Of a stretch of DNA of 64,000 bases, positions 34,363 through 43,275 are shown piece by piece. The DNA is from Actinomadura_C alba. GTDB taxonomy: Bacteria; Actinomycetota; Actinomycetes; Streptosporangiales; Streptosporangiaceae. The DNA is taken from NCBI RefSeq assembly GCF_039530285.1, contig NZ_BAAAOK010000006.1, positions 62,001 to 126,000 of the forward strand, in the 5' to 3' direction. The notes under the pieces were generated by a model that was not told where the DNA came from, ran no database searches, and saw nothing but the letters and a program-made list of their open reading frames with translations. Every line of letters starts with the position of its first letter. Position 1 is the stretch's first letter. A program made the translations under genes and the position numbers.

Positions 34363-35169
34363 TCAGCTGAACAGGTACTTGCCGCAGTGCGGCCACTGCC
34401 CCTGCCAGCGGCCCTGCACCCTGTTGTAGAGCTGCTGGGCCCGGTAGGTCTGCTCGGCGGGGCTGGCGTCGGAGGGCCTGCCGGTACCGCCGACCGACGC
34501 CCACGAGGTGAGGGAGAACTGGTAGAGCCCGTAGTAGCCCGCCGCGTTGATCGCCTTCGGATTGCCGTTCGACTCACAGTCGGCGAGGCCCTTCCAGTTG
34601 AGCCGCGCGGCGGCCCCGCCCGTCGGGGCGCCCTTGGTGCCCACCGCGACGATCTGCGCCACCGGCTTGCGCTTGATCCGCTGAGCGATGATGGCCTTGA
34701 CCTTCTTGCCCTTTCGCGGGACGTAGGCGACGCGGACCACGCGGATGCCGGGACGGCCCTTGCGCAGGACCTTCTCGTCCCAGACGAACATCGTCTTGTT
34801 CTTCTTCTTGATCACGGGCGGCGGGATCGCGAGAGTACGGGTCACGGGCTTGGACAGCAGCCGGTACACCTTGATCTCCGCGGCGGGCGGCTGATCGAGG
34901 GGCGGGCGGACGATGTCGTAGGTGCCCACCTGGATGCCCAGCTCGCCGAGCACCTCGCGTACGGTGCCGGCCGTGGTCATCGCCTCCTTGCGGCGACGGT
35001 CGGCGTGGACGACGACCCGGATGGGTGTGCGCGCCTGCCGCGCGCTGTCGGCGACGGGCGCCGTCGCGGGGTCCTCGTCCTTGAGCACCATGAAGGCGGA
35101 GGTCGTCGCGACCAGCGCCGCCACGATTCCCACGACCACGATGATCATGAATTTGGGGGAACGACGCAC
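34363..35169 (-). CDS. rpfB: Resuscitation-promoting factor (RpfB type)
   Basis: 268 residues from GTG 35169 with GAGG close by. An N-terminal membrane helix (about 8-28) anchors it outside. DUF348-like repeats follow (IRVVVHADRRRKEAMTTAGTVREVLGELGI), then a G5-like domain (about 110-190), and last the Rpf catalytic domain with LADCESNGNP (catalytic Glu), YGLYQFSLTSW and a closing Cys. Rpf proteins cleave peptidoglycan and wake dormant cells or spores. I looked for a c-di-AMP riboswitch in the 200-base leader and saw none. The nearest upstream gene is tatD. Confidence 0.93.
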   Translation of the reverse strand: MRRSPKFMIIVVVGIVAALVATTSAFMVLKDEDPATAPVADSARQARTPIRVVVHADRRRKEAMTTAGTVREVLGELGIQVGTYDIVRPPLDQPPAAEIKVYRLLSKPVTRTLAIPPPVIKKKNKTMFVWDEKVLRKGRPGIRVVRVAYVPRKGKKVKAIIAQRIKRKPVAQIVAVGTKGAPTGGAAARLNWKGLADCESNGNPKAINAAGYYGLYQFSLTSWASVGGTGRPSDASPAEQTYRAQQLYNRVQGRWQGQWPHCGKYLFS

Positions 35170-35375
35170 CTGTCCTCATCTCTCGTCACACTAGGCGGCC
35201 CCCCGCTCACCAGGCACAGAACAGTACGGTCACGGGAGCACGGCCGCCACTCGTTCCGCGAAACGGCACGCGGCAGATGACACGAAGAACGTCATTTCCG
35301 ACAAAGTACGAAGAACCGCCGCGAAATCAACACGGACCGGCGTGGAACGGGGGTGCCGGAGAGGCGCTCACCCGG

Positions 35376-36206
35376 TCACCAGGGGCCGAAGAGGCGCTCC
35401 CCGTTGGCGGCGATGGCGGCGCAGACCTCGGCGAGGTCGACGCCCTTGACCTCGGCCAGGCAGCCGACGGTCAGCGGGATGAGGTAGGAGGCGTTCGGCT
35501 TGCCGCGGTGCGGAATCGGCGTGAGGAACGGCGCGTCGGTCTCGACCAGCAGCAGGTCCAGCGGCGCCACCTTCGCGGCCTCGCGCAACGGTGCGGCGTT
35601 CTTGAACGTGACGTTGCCCGCGAAGCTCATCGCGTAACCGCGGTCGGCACAGACCCGGGCCATCGCGGCGTCGCCGGAGAAGCAGTGGAAGACCACCTTC
35701 TCGGGGGCGCCCTCCTCGGCCAGGATGCGGAGCACGTCGTCGTGGGCGTCGCGGTCGTGGATGACCAGTGCCTTGCCGGTCTGCTTGGCGATGTCGATGT
35801 GCGCGCGGAAGGACCGCTGCTGGTCCTTCGCCGGCGCCCAGTCACGGTAGTAGTCCAGGCCGGTCTCGCCGACCGCGACCACCTGCGGCAGCACGGCGAG
35901 TTCGGCGATGTCCTCGAGGACGTCGTCGCGGACGCCGGTGGTCTCGTTGGGGTGGATCGCCACGCCCGCGTAGACGTCCCCGTGCTCGCGGGCCACCCGG
36001 GTGGACCACCGCGACGACTTCAGGTCACAGCCGATCGTCATGACCCTGCGTACGCCCACGGCGTGGGCGGCCGCGAGTGCGCGCGGCACCGGCAGGTCGA
36101 GCAGGTCGAGGTGGCAGTGGCTGTCGAACACGTCGACGGGAAGCCGCTCGGGCAGCGGCGGGTAGGACGCGCCCTGGAACCCGTCGCTGCCGCGCGTACT
36201 GCTCAT
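35376..36206 (-). CDS. tatD: TatD-family metal-dependent hydrolase
   Basis: 276 residues from ATG 36206. Metal motifs of the family are present: DSHCHLDLL near the start, VGETGLDYYRD, VIHDRDAHDDVL, FHCFSGD and LLVETDAPFLTPIPHRGKPN. TatD enzymes are 3'-5' DNA exonucleases that process damaged ends and may act in DNA degradation. It follows metG in the same direction (100-base gap), the order seen in many bacteria, with rpfB next as in other actinobacteria. Confidence 0.94.
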   Translation of the reverse strand: MSSTRGSDGFQGASYPPLPERLPVDVFDSHCHLDLLDLPVPRALAAAHAVGVRRVMTIGCDLKSSRWSTRVAREHGDVYAGVAIHPNETTGVRDDVLEDIAELAVLPQVVAVGETGLDYYRDWAPAKDQQRSFRAHIDIAKQTGKALVIHDRDAHDDVLRILAEEGAPEKVVFHCFSGDAAMARVCADRGYAMSFAGNVTFKNAAPLREAAKVAPLDLLLVETDAPFLTPIPHRGKPNASYLIPLTVGCLAEVKGVDLAEVCAAIAANGERLFGPW

Positions 36207-36306
36207 GGGTGGCTCCACTCGACCCTCGAGGTCGCGCTCGCCTCGGCTCATCCGGCCACCTCGGCTCGCGCACGAACCCGCTTCGGTGTCATCAACGAAC
36301 CGTGGA

Positions 36307-38097
36307 TCACGCCTGTTCCAGCCGGGCGAGTTCCTCATCGACGATCTTCGGGTCGAGCTTGGTGAACAGCGGGGTGGGCTTGCTGAGCGGCGTCCCCGGC
36401 TTGATGGGGCGGTGCTCCCAGCGGGCCTCGTCGTCGTACTGACCCGTGATCACCGGGTAGCTCACCCCGTCCTCGTCCACCTCCCGCAGTTCCGGCATGC
36501 CGGACCAGTCGCCCTGTCCGCCGAGCATCTCGTGCACCTTGCCCGAGGACTTGGGCAGGAACGGCGTGAGCAGCGTCTTGGCGTCGTCGACCACCTGGAG
36601 GGCGACGTGCAGGACCGACCCCTTGCGCGCGGGATCATCCTTGATCTTCCAGGGCTCCTGCTGCGAGAGGTAGGCGTTGGCGTCCCGTACGACGTCGAAG
36701 GCCTCGGTGACGGCGTTCTTGAACCGCGACCTGTTCAGCTCGGCGCCCACGGCGGCGAAGGCACCGCGGCTGCGCTCCAGCAGGGCGCGGTCGGCGTCAC
36801 CGAGCTCGCCCGGCTCGGGGATCGTGCCGAACTCCTTGGCCGCCATCGTCACCGACCGGTTGACGAGGTTGCCCCACTGGGCGACGAGCTCGTTGTTGTT
36901 GCGCTCCAGGAAGTGCTGCCAGGTGAAGTCGGTGTCCTGGTTCTCGGGACCGGCCACCGCGATGTAGTAGCGCAGCGCGTCGACGTCATAGCGCTCCAGG
37001 AAGTCGCGCACGTAGATCACGACCTGCCGGGACGAGGAGAACTTCCGGCCCTCCATCGTGAGGAACTCCGAGGACACGACCTCGTTCGGCACATTGAGCC
37101 CGCCGAGCGAGCCCGGCTCACCGCCCCTGTCACCGAGGCCGTTGTAGCCCAGCAGCATCGCCGGCCAGATCTCGGAGTGGAAGACGATGTTGTCCTTGCC
37201 CATGAAGTAGTACGACAGCGCCTCGGGGTCCTGCCACCAGGCGCGCCAAGCGTCCGGGTCGCCGGACCTGCGCGCCCACTCGACCGAGGCGGAGAAGTAG
37301 CCGATGACCGCGTCGAACCACACGTACAGCCGCTTGTTGGGCTGGTCGCGCCAGCCGTCCAGCGGGATCGGCACGCCCCAGTCGAGGTCGCGGCTGATCG
37401 CGCGTGGCTGCAGGTCGTCGAGCAGGTTCAGCGAGAACTTCAGCACGTTGGGCCGCCACTCGCCCTGCTTCGACCGCAGGTAGGAGCCGAGCGCGTCGGT
37501 GAACGCGGGAAGGTCGAGCATGAAGTGCTCGGTCTCGACGAACTTCGGCGTCTCACCGTTGATCCGCGACCTGGGATTGATCAGGTCGATGGGGTCGAGC
37601 TGGTTGCCGCAGTTGTCGCACTGGTCGCCGCGCGCGCCGTCGTAGGAGCAGATCGGGCAGGTGCCCTCGATGTAGCGGTCCGGCAGCGTACGACCCGTGG
37701 ACGGCGAGATCGCCCCCATGGTGGTCTGGGGGAAGATATAGCCGTTGTCGTAGAGACCCTTGAAGATCTCCTGCACCACCGCGTAGTGGTTGCGCGTGCT
37801 GGTGCGGGTGAACAGGTCGTACGACATGCCGAGCGCGTGGAGATCACCGGCGATCACCCGGTTGTAGCGGTCGGCGAGCTCGCGGGCGCTGACGCCCTCT
37901 TTGTCGGCCTGTACCTGGATCGGCGTGCCGTGCTCGTCGGTGCCGCTGACCATCAGGACCTGGTTGCCCGCCATCCGCTGGTAGCGGCTGAACATGTCGC
38001 AGGGCAGCGCGAAACCGGAGACGTGCCCGATGTGCCGGGGCCCGTTGGCGTACGGCCAGGCGGGTGCGGTCAGGATGTGTCGGCCAGACGAGGACAT
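36307..38097 (-). CDS. metG: Methionyl-tRNA synthetase
   Basis: 596 residues. Class I synthetase: the HIGH motif is in PYANGPRHIGH, the KMSKS loop reads KFSSSR, and the zinc knuckle has CPIC and CDNC. The anticodon-binding helix bundle follows from about residue 410. It lacks the C-terminal tRNA-binding EMAP-like domain, as usual in actinobacteria. The start overlaps the tail of a decayed sigma gene. No T-box was seen. Confidence 0.96.
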   Translation of the reverse strand: MSSSGRHILTAPAWPYANGPRHIGHVSGFALPCDMFSRYQRMAGNQVLMVSGTDEHGTPIQVQADKEGVSARELADRYNRVIAGDLHALGMSYDLFTRTSTRNHYAVVQEIFKGLYDNGYIFPQTTMGAISPSTGRTLPDRYIEGTCPICSYDGARGDQCDNCGNQLDPIDLINPRSRINGETPKFVETEHFMLDLPAFTDALGSYLRSKQGEWRPNVLKFSLNLLDDLQPRAISRDLDWGVPIPLDGWRDQPNKRLYVWFDAVIGYFSASVEWARRSGDPDAWRAWWQDPEALSYYFMGKDNIVFHSEIWPAMLLGYNGLGDRGGEPGSLGGLNVPNEVVSSEFLTMEGRKFSSSRQVVIYVRDFLERYDVDALRYYIAVAGPENQDTDFTWQHFLERNNNELVAQWGNLVNRSVTMAAKEFGTIPEPGELGDADRALLERSRGAFAAVGAELNRSRFKNAVTEAFDVVRDANAYLSQQEPWKIKDDPARKGSVLHVALQVVDDAKTLLTPFLPKSSGKVHEMLGGQGDWSGMPELREVDEDGVSYPVITGQYDDEARWEHRPIKPGTPLSKPTPLFTKLDPKIVDEELARLEQA

Positions 38098-38107
38098 GGG
38101 ACAAGCC

Positions 38108-38473
38108 TAGAGGGCTCATCGCGCTGACTCGTGCCAATATCGGCCCGGCGGCGGCGCCGGGCGAGATCGGCGACCGCGACGGCCGCCGCGACACACGGAT
38201 CTTCAGCGCGCGGGAGATCTCGTCGTCGCCGAGCTCGAAGTAGAAGCGGAGTACCAGGACCTCGCGCTGCCGGCGGGCGACCCGGTGCAGCGCCGCCATC
38301 ACCTCGCGCCGGTCCTCGCTCAGCATCACGGCGAGACGCACCAGGTCCGTCCGGTGCTCTCCGTACAGCTCCGCGAGCGTCGGGAGTGCAGCACACTCCC
38401 GATCCCGTCCGGCCGCGTGCTCACGCGGAGCCGCCGAGGGCACCGCGAACCGAGATATGACCTCACCGTCCAC
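38108..38473 (-). pseudogene. Decayed ECF sigma factor gene
   Basis: The frame begins with a leader and then sigma region 2 text (LPTLAELYGEHRTDLVRLAVML). It jumps directly to region 4 (ALHRVARRQREVLVLRFYFELGDDEISRALKI), so about 80-90 residues of an ECF sigma factor are missing. After this, wording such as PISPGAAAGPILAR recalls the normal C-terminus, but the frame runs on into metG without a stop. This is an internal deletion plus loss of the end. Confidence 0.65.
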
Positions 38474-38550
38474 GCAATAGAGACGCGCGGAGGCGACCGT
38501 CTGCTGCTTCGGCGGCGGCGAAAACCTGGCGGATCGGTTCGGGCGGTCAG

Positions 38551-38591
38551 GTGATCACGCGTACGAGCACGAACAACTGCATGATCACGGG
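38551..38591. repeat. Degenerate copy of the 52-bp palindrome
   Basis: GTGATCA (38551-38557) and TGATCAC (38582-38588) are the remaining arms. The right arm ACAACTGCATGATCACGGG (38573-38591) is identical over 19 bases to 31566-31584. The left arm has decayed. This shows that the palindrome is a dispersed family rather than a local rsmA feature. Confidence 0.7.
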
Positions 38592-38605
38592 AGGGAGGGC
38601 ACGCC

Positions 38606-38649
38606 GGAAGAGGTCAGGCCGCCCGCGTAGGCGGACGGCCTGGACTTCC
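38606..38649 (-). terminator. Hairpin after the GT2 gene
   Basis: AGGCCG/CGGCCT and CCGC/GCGG stack with one mismatch around a four-base loop (38616-38641), with outer GGAAG/CTTCC pairing. It lies 18 bases beyond the glycosyltransferase stop. Confidence 0.6.
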
Positions 38650-38666
38650 TGTGATCTCGGACCTGC

Positions 38667-39965
38667 TCAGCTCGCGCGTTCGTCGACCTGTTCCGAGGCG
38701 ACCTTGTGCGCGGCGGCGTCGACCACGTCGGCCGCCTCGTCGGCCGGGTCGCTCAGTGGCGGGTGCGACCGGCGGCGGATGTCGAGGATGCTGATGAACA
38801 GCGAAGCGAACACGACCTGGAAGCTCATGATCAGGCCGGTCGCCGACGGCACGACCAGCCGCAGGGAGTGCCGTGGATCGAGCTCGCCGAAGTTGTTCAG
38901 CTTCCAGTGCAGGAGCGAGGCGACCAGACCGACCAGACCGGCCACGGCGAGCAGGCCGCCGATGACCAGACCGCGCTCCAGGCTCCACCAATCGATGATC
39001 TTCTGTACCCGTTTGTCGTGCGGGAGGAAGCCCTCCTCCATCGCATAGACCTTGGTCAGCAGCGCGAAGATCACCGCTTGGAAACCGATGACGAGCATCG
39101 CGGACGCTCCGACGAGGGTGTCGACGTCGAAGGCGATGTCACCGACGCGCACCGGGCCGGCCGAGAGGGCGGCTCCGGCGACCAGCCCGAGCGTCATGAG
39201 CAGGAGGCCGGGGATGAGGAACAGCCAGCGCGGGCTGTAGAGCATGAGGAAGCGCAGGTGCCGCCAGCCGTCCCGCCACGTGCTCAGGTGCGGCGCCCTG
39301 GTGCGGCCGTCGGGCGACAGTGTGGTGGGCTGTTCGCGGATGTCGTATTTCGCGAGTGTGGCCTTCACCACCATTTCGCTGGCGAACTCCATGCCGCCGG
39401 TCTGCAGCCCCAGCCGCACGATCGACTCCTTGCGGAACGCGCGCAGCCCGCAGTGGAAGTCGCCTATCTTGCTGCGGAAGAACAGCCGCCCGACGAAGCT
39501 GAGCACCGGGTTGCCGAGATACCTGTGCAGGCCCGGCATGGCGCCCGGCGCGATTCCGCCCTTGAAGCGGTTGCCCATGACGAGGTCGGCGCCGTCGCGG
39601 AGGTCCTCGAGAAACGGCATGAGGGTCGCGAAGTCATAGGAGTCGTCGGCGTCGCCCATCGCCACATAGCGCCCCCGAGCAGCGCGAATGCCACCCATGA
39701 GGGCATTCCCGTACCCCTTCTCGGACACGGGAACCACCCGGGCGCCGGCGTCCCGGGCGAGCTGCTGGCTGCCGTCAGTACTGCCGTTATCGGCGATGAC
39801 CACCTCGCCGTCGATGCCGTGCTCGTCGAAGAAGGCGATCGTCTTACGGACGCATATCTCGACGGTTTCGGCCTCATTCAGGCATGGCATCACAACGGAG
39901 AGTTCCACGCGGTCTCCTTCGTTCCCCCGGATCGTCGACTGCGGGGTTTCGACTAACCTCGTCAT
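38667..39965 (-). CDS. Membrane GT2 glycosyltransferase (DPM/GtrB-like)
   Basis: 432 residues. The GT-A domain has VELSVVMPCLNEAETV, ADNGSTDGS and MGDADDSYDF. After about residue 240 come four membrane helices and a charged tail. This is the form of polyprenyl-phosphate hexose synthases, which load a sugar onto the lipid carrier for GT-C enzymes working outside. A GT-C gene is divergent next door and Pmt lies 3.3 kb on, so it may supply the polyprenyl-phosphate-mannose (or similar) donor. The specific sugar is inferred. Confidence 0.9.
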   Translation of the reverse strand: MTRLVETPQSTIRGNEGDRVELSVVMPCLNEAETVEICVRKTIAFFDEHGIDGEVVIADNGSTDGSQQLARDAGARVVPVSEKGYGNALMGGIRAARGRYVAMGDADDSYDFATLMPFLEDLRDGADLVMGNRFKGGIAPGAMPGLHRYLGNPVLSFVGRLFFRSKIGDFHCGLRAFRKESIVRLGLQTGGMEFASEMVVKATLAKYDIREQPTTLSPDGRTRAPHLSTWRDGWRHLRFLMLYSPRWLFLIPGLLLMTLGLVAGAALSAGPVRVGDIAFDVDTLVGASAMLVIGFQAVIFALLTKVYAMEEGFLPHDKRVQKIIDWWSLERGLVIGGLLAVAGLVGLVASLLHWKLNNFGELDPRHSLRLVVPSATGLIMSFQVVFASLFISILDIRRRSHPPLSDPADEAADVVDAAAHKVASEQVDERAS

Positions 39966-40052
39966 GTCCCGAGGCTGGCATGTAGGACTCGTACATGATG
40001 CCTGCCGCGGCGACGTGACGCGGGGCGCTCAGCGCAAGAGCCTCCCAATCGT

Positions 40053-40068
40053 GTTGCAAAGTTGCAAC
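40053..40068. promoter_or_regulatory. Inverted repeat between divergent glycosyltransferases
   Basis: GTTGCAA-AG-TTGCAAC lies in the 190-base gap, 88 bases from the GT2 start and 87-123 bases from the GT-C start. Its symmetry and placement suggest a shared operator. Nothing else is recognisable in the gap. Confidence 0.45.
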
Positions 40069-40190
40069 CTGAAGACTCACATTAGAGAGTCCACGGACGG
40101 CAGGGTGGGAATCAGCATACGGGCGACGCGGCCCAGAAGGATCGGGGTCGGGTCTTGACGAACATCGGTGAGCGTGGGGGAGGGGCCGCC

Positions 40191-41813
40191 GTGGCGGGGG
40201 CGACGTCTGACGAGACCGCGCTCGACGAGGCTGCCCCCGGGTCCCAGGTAAAAGAGGCGGAGATCACACCGCCGGCCGAGCCCGCCGAACCGAGCGGGCC
40301 CGCCGGGCCCGGACCGGCGAAACCCGATCCCGAGCGGCGGGTCCGGGGCATCGGTTTCTGGGCCCTCGTCGGCCGCCACCGGTCCTTCACCGCCGTGCTG
40401 ACGATCGGCGTGCTCGTGCGCGTGACCGCGCTGCTCGGCTACCGGCCGGCGATGTGGTTCAACGACTCCTACGACTACCTGCACGCGGCGATGCGGCCCT
40501 ACCCGCACCCCATCAGGCCGAACGGGTACTCGTTCCTGCTCATGGTCCTGCGGCCGTTCCACAGCTTCGCGCTGGTCGTGACGGTGCAGCACATCATGGG
40601 CGTGGCCATGGCGGTCATGATCTATGCCCTGCTCCGGCGGAGGTTCGGGCTGCCGGGATGGGGCGCCGCGCTCGCGACCGTTCCCGTGCTGCTCGACGCC
40701 TATCAGATCCAGCTCGAGCACGTGATCCTGTCCGACGTCCCCTTCACCTTCCTGGTCGTCTCAGCGATCACCCTGCTGCTGTGGCGGGCGCAGCCCTCGT
40801 GGCGGATCGGAGCGGCGGTCGGGCTCGTCCTGGGCCTGGCCACGCTGACCCGTTCGGTCGGCCTGCCGGTGCTCTTCGCGGTCGCCGTGTTCATGGTCGT
40901 ACAGCGGATGCGCTGGCGGGTGATCGCGGCGATGCTCGCCGTGTGCTCCCTGCCGATGGTGGCGTACATGGGCTGGTTCCAGGCCGTGCACGGCAAGTTC
41001 GCCATGACCGAGAGCAGCGGGATCTTCCTGTACGCCCGGGTCTACAAGTTCGCGGACTGCGACAAGATCAAGCCTCCGGTGCACGAGATCCCGCTGTGCG
41101 TCGAACCCCAGCATCGGCTGCGGTTCTCCCAGGACGGCATCTGGAACCGCAAGTCGCCGCTGCTCCGCAACGAGCCGGAGCGCTTCTCCCCCACGCAGAA
41201 CAAGCTGGCCGGCGACTTCTCCAAGCGCGCGATCATGTCGCAGCCCGATGACTACCTGAAGGTCATGGCCGGTGACTTCTTCCGGGTGTTCCGATGGGAG
41301 CGCACGGTGTTCCCGGACTGGGCCACCTACGAGCAGTACGAGTTCCGCGAGAAGCCCCCGCCGCTGCCCGACTGGCGGATGAGCCGGGGCGCGACGGCCG
41401 CGCAGGAGGCCGCGCAGTACGAGCAGGGACGCGCCCGACCGACGGTCGTCGAGCCGTTCGCCGGAGTGATGCGCACGTACCAGGACCACTTCTACCTCCG
41501 TGGCACGCTGCTCGGCGTGATCCTGCTGGCCGGGCTGGCCGGCCTGGCCGCGTCGTGGCGAAGGTTCGGCGGCCCCGCGCTGCTGCCATGGATCACCTCG
41601 GTGGGGCTGCTGCTCGCTCCCGCGGCCACCGCGGAGTTCGACTACCGCTACATCCTGCCGACGGTGCCGCTCGCGTGCCTCGCAGCGGGGATCGCCTTCA
41701 CACCCCAGGCGCGTGCCCGGCTGGGCCGGATCACATGGCGCCGGCGCCGCCGTGACGAGGAGCAGGAGGGGCGGCCCGAGGCCGACCGGAAGACCGAGCC
41801 GGTCTCGGTCTGA
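40191..41813 (+). CDS. GT-C family membrane glycosyltransferase
   Basis: About 540 residues. A Pro/Glu/Ala-rich cytosolic N-terminus (about 55 residues) precedes 9-11 membrane helices. The first periplasmic loop holds FNDSYDYLH, the position where GT-C enzymes keep their catalytic acids, and a long extracytoplasmic loop (about 290-440) contains two Cys. GTG 40191 is favoured by GGAGGGG five bases upstream; TTG 40155 is in frame. It probably uses a polyprenyl-phosphate sugar made by the divergent GT2 enzyme. Acceptor unknown. Confidence 0.82.
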   Translation: MAGATSDETALDEAAPGSQVKEAEITPPAEPAEPSGPAGPGPAKPDPERRVRGIGFWALVGRHRSFTAVLTIGVLVRVTALLGYRPAMWFNDSYDYLHAAMRPYPHPIRPNGYSFLLMVLRPFHSFALVVTVQHIMGVAMAVMIYALLRRRFGLPGWGAALATVPVLLDAYQIQLEHVILSDVPFTFLVVSAITLLLWRAQPSWRIGAAVGLVLGLATLTRSVGLPVLFAVAVFMVVQRMRWRVIAAMLAVCSLPMVAYMGWFQAVHGKFAMTESSGIFLYARVYKFADCDKIKPPVHEIPLCVEPQHRLRFSQDGIWNRKSPLLRNEPERFSPTQNKLAGDFSKRAIMSQPDDYLKVMAGDFFRVFRWERTVFPDWATYEQYEFREKPPPLPDWRMSRGATAAQEAAQYEQGRARPTVVEPFAGVMRTYQDHFYLRGTLLGVILLAGLAGLAASWRRFGGPALLPWITSVGLLLAPAATAEFDYRYILPTVPLACLAAGIAFTPQARARLGRITWRRRRRDEEQEGRPEADRKTEPVSV

Positions 41814-41834
41814 GCCTGTCCGCCCGCTGCCCGC

Positions 41835-41855
41835 CGCGTGTCGCGTGTCGCGTGT
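41835..41855. repeat. Three CGCGTGT heptamers
   Basis: CGCGTGT is repeated three times head to tail, with another GCGTGTC nearby at about 41866, in the gap after the GT-C gene. It is simple-sequence slippage without other signals. Confidence 0.6.
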
Positions 41856-41890
41856 CGCCCGCCGCGTGTCGCCTCGGTGCTCAGCGGCCC

Positions 41891-42217
41891 TCAGTAGGCG
41901 TGCAGGCGGCGCAGCAAGCGCAGCAATGCCAGGTTGTCGGCGCGCTGCGACGGTGGCGCCGGCTGCCGCGTGACCGAGGCCGCGGGGAACCTCTTGGCCG
42001 AGGCCGCAGGGAACGTCTTGATCGAGCAGGCGTGACACGCCGGGCACATCAGCCCCGTCCACGGTGACGTGCTGGACTGGCCGTCGTGGCGATAGCCGAC
42101 CGCATCACCGCCGTGGCCGTCCGCCACGTGCCAGACCTCGAAGGTCTCTTCCCACTCATGCAGGCAGCACAGGCATTCGTAGCGCCAGACCTCGATTGCG
42201 ATGACCGGTTCACGCAT
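41891..42217 (-). CDS. Small zinc-ribbon-like protein
   Basis: About 108 residues from ATG 42217, with GGGGATGAAGG before it; longer in-frame starts exist at 42226 and 42256. Four cysteines in two pairs (CLCC near the start and CPAC in the middle) suit a zinc ribbon. The N-terminal WRYECLCCLHEWEETFEVWHV reads as a strand-rich zinc-binding piece, and the C-terminus is a basic helix. No family name is certain. It stands alone between the GT-C gene and rsmI. Confidence 0.65.
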   Translation of the reverse strand: MREPVIAIEVWRYECLCCLHEWEETFEVWHVADGHGGDAVGYRHDGQSSTSPWTGLMCPACHACSIKTFPAASAKRFPAASVTRQPAPPSQRADNLALLRLLRRLHAY

Positions 42218-42329
42218 GGCCTTCATCCCCTTGCGTCCGGAGTTGGACCGCTCCATCCAATGTGAACCCGTGGAGACGGTCTGTCAGCCGGTCTGGGAGG
42301 ACTTGTTCCTGTCCCTTCCGGTACCGGCC

Positions 42330-43178
42330 TTATCGCCTCGCGGCGACCACCGCGTCGTAGACGACCCGTTTGGGCAGGCCGTTCTCCTTGGCGACGTCGG
42401 AGATGGCCTGCTTGCGATGCTCACCCGAGGCCTCCCGGCCGGCCACCTCGGCGGCGAGCTGTGCCGGATCGGTCAGCGCCGGCCGCGCGGGCGCACCGCC
42501 CACCACGACGGTGATCTCCCCCCGGACGCCGTCGGCGGCCCAGGCGACCAGGTCGGCGAGCGGGCCGCGCCGTACCTCCTCGTACGTCTTGGTCAGCTCT
42601 CGGCAGACGGCGGCCCGCCGGTCGCCGCCGAAGGTCTCGGCCATCGCCTCAAGTGCCGCGGCCAGCCGGTGCGGCGCCTCGAAGAAGACCATGGTGCGCG
42701 GCTCGGTACGTAGCGATTCCAGCCGCGACGAGCGCTCACCGGCCTTGCGGGGCAGGAAGCCCTCGAAACAGAAGCGATCGGTGGGCAGCCCGGAGATCAC
42801 CAAAGCGGTGGTGACCGCCGACGGACCGGGCAGGACGGTGACCGGCACCTCCTGCTCCACGGCCGCGGCCACCAGGCGGTAGCCGGGGTCGGAGACACCG
42901 GGCAGACCGGCGTCGGTGACCACGAGGACGTCCCGGCCGCCGAGCAGCTCATCCATCAGTTCCTGTGCCCTGGCCCGCTCGTTCACGTCGTAGTAGGACA
43001 CGACCCTCGCGCGCACCTCGACCTCCAGATCGGCCGCGAGCCGGCGTAGCCTCCGGGTGTCCTCGGCGGCTATGACGTCGGCGGCGGCCAGGGCGCCACG
43101 GAACCGGTCCGACGCGTCCGCCGGGCGTCCGATCGGTGCGGCCGCGAGAATCAGCGTGCCAGTCTCGTTCCTCGTCAC
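42330..43178 (-). CDS. rsmI: 16S rRNA (cytidine1402-2'-O)-methyltransferase
   Basis: 282 residues from GTG 43178. It is a tetrapyrrole-methylase fold enzyme: GTLILAAAPIGRPADAS, AAEDTRR, VVTDAGLPGVSDPGYRL, LPGPSAVTTALVISGLPTDRFCFEGFLPRK and GEITVVV are family marks. RsmI modifies C1402 in the ribosomal P site. It is divergent from pmt, the standard arrangement in actinobacteria. Confidence 0.95.
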   Translation of the reverse strand: MTRNETGTLILAAAPIGRPADASDRFRGALAAADVIAAEDTRRLRRLAADLEVEVRARVVSYYDVNERARAQELMDELLGGRDVLVVTDAGLPGVSDPGYRLVAAAVEQEVPVTVLPGPSAVTTALVISGLPTDRFCFEGFLPRKAGERSSRLESLRTEPRTMVFFEAPHRLAAALEAMAETFGGDRRAAVCRELTKTYEEVRRGPLADLVAWAADGVRGEITVVVGGAPARPALTDPAQLAAEVAGREASGEHRKQAISDVAKENGLPKRVVYDAVVAARR

Positions 43179-43262
43179 AGTGCAATTCTCGCCGGAATAC
43201 GCACGCGGTGGCGAGTCGGCCGCTACCCGGGGGATTCCGGCCGAGTACCCGCTGCGCGCCCG

Positions 43263-43275
43263 TACGATGGCCGGA
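43263..43275 (+). promoter_or_regulatory. -10 box of a probable leaderless pmt transcript
   Basis: TACGAT (43263-43268) stands six bases before ATG 43275, and no ribosome site is present. TANNNT at this distance is the usual signature of leaderless mRNAs in actinobacteria. Confidence 0.5.

Noticed and set aside
35170..35375. Possible c-di-AMP (ydaO-type) riboswitch before rpfB
   Set aside because: Such switches often precede rpf genes, but none of the conserved blocks could be found in the leader.
36205..38127. 640-residue plus-strand frame opposite metG
   Set aside because: Antisense shadow of metG with repetitive Val/Gly/Asp/Arg composition.
41835..41855. CGCGTGT heptamers as a phase-variation tract
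   Set aside because: They lie in a gap after a stop codon and do not touch a promoter or reading frame.
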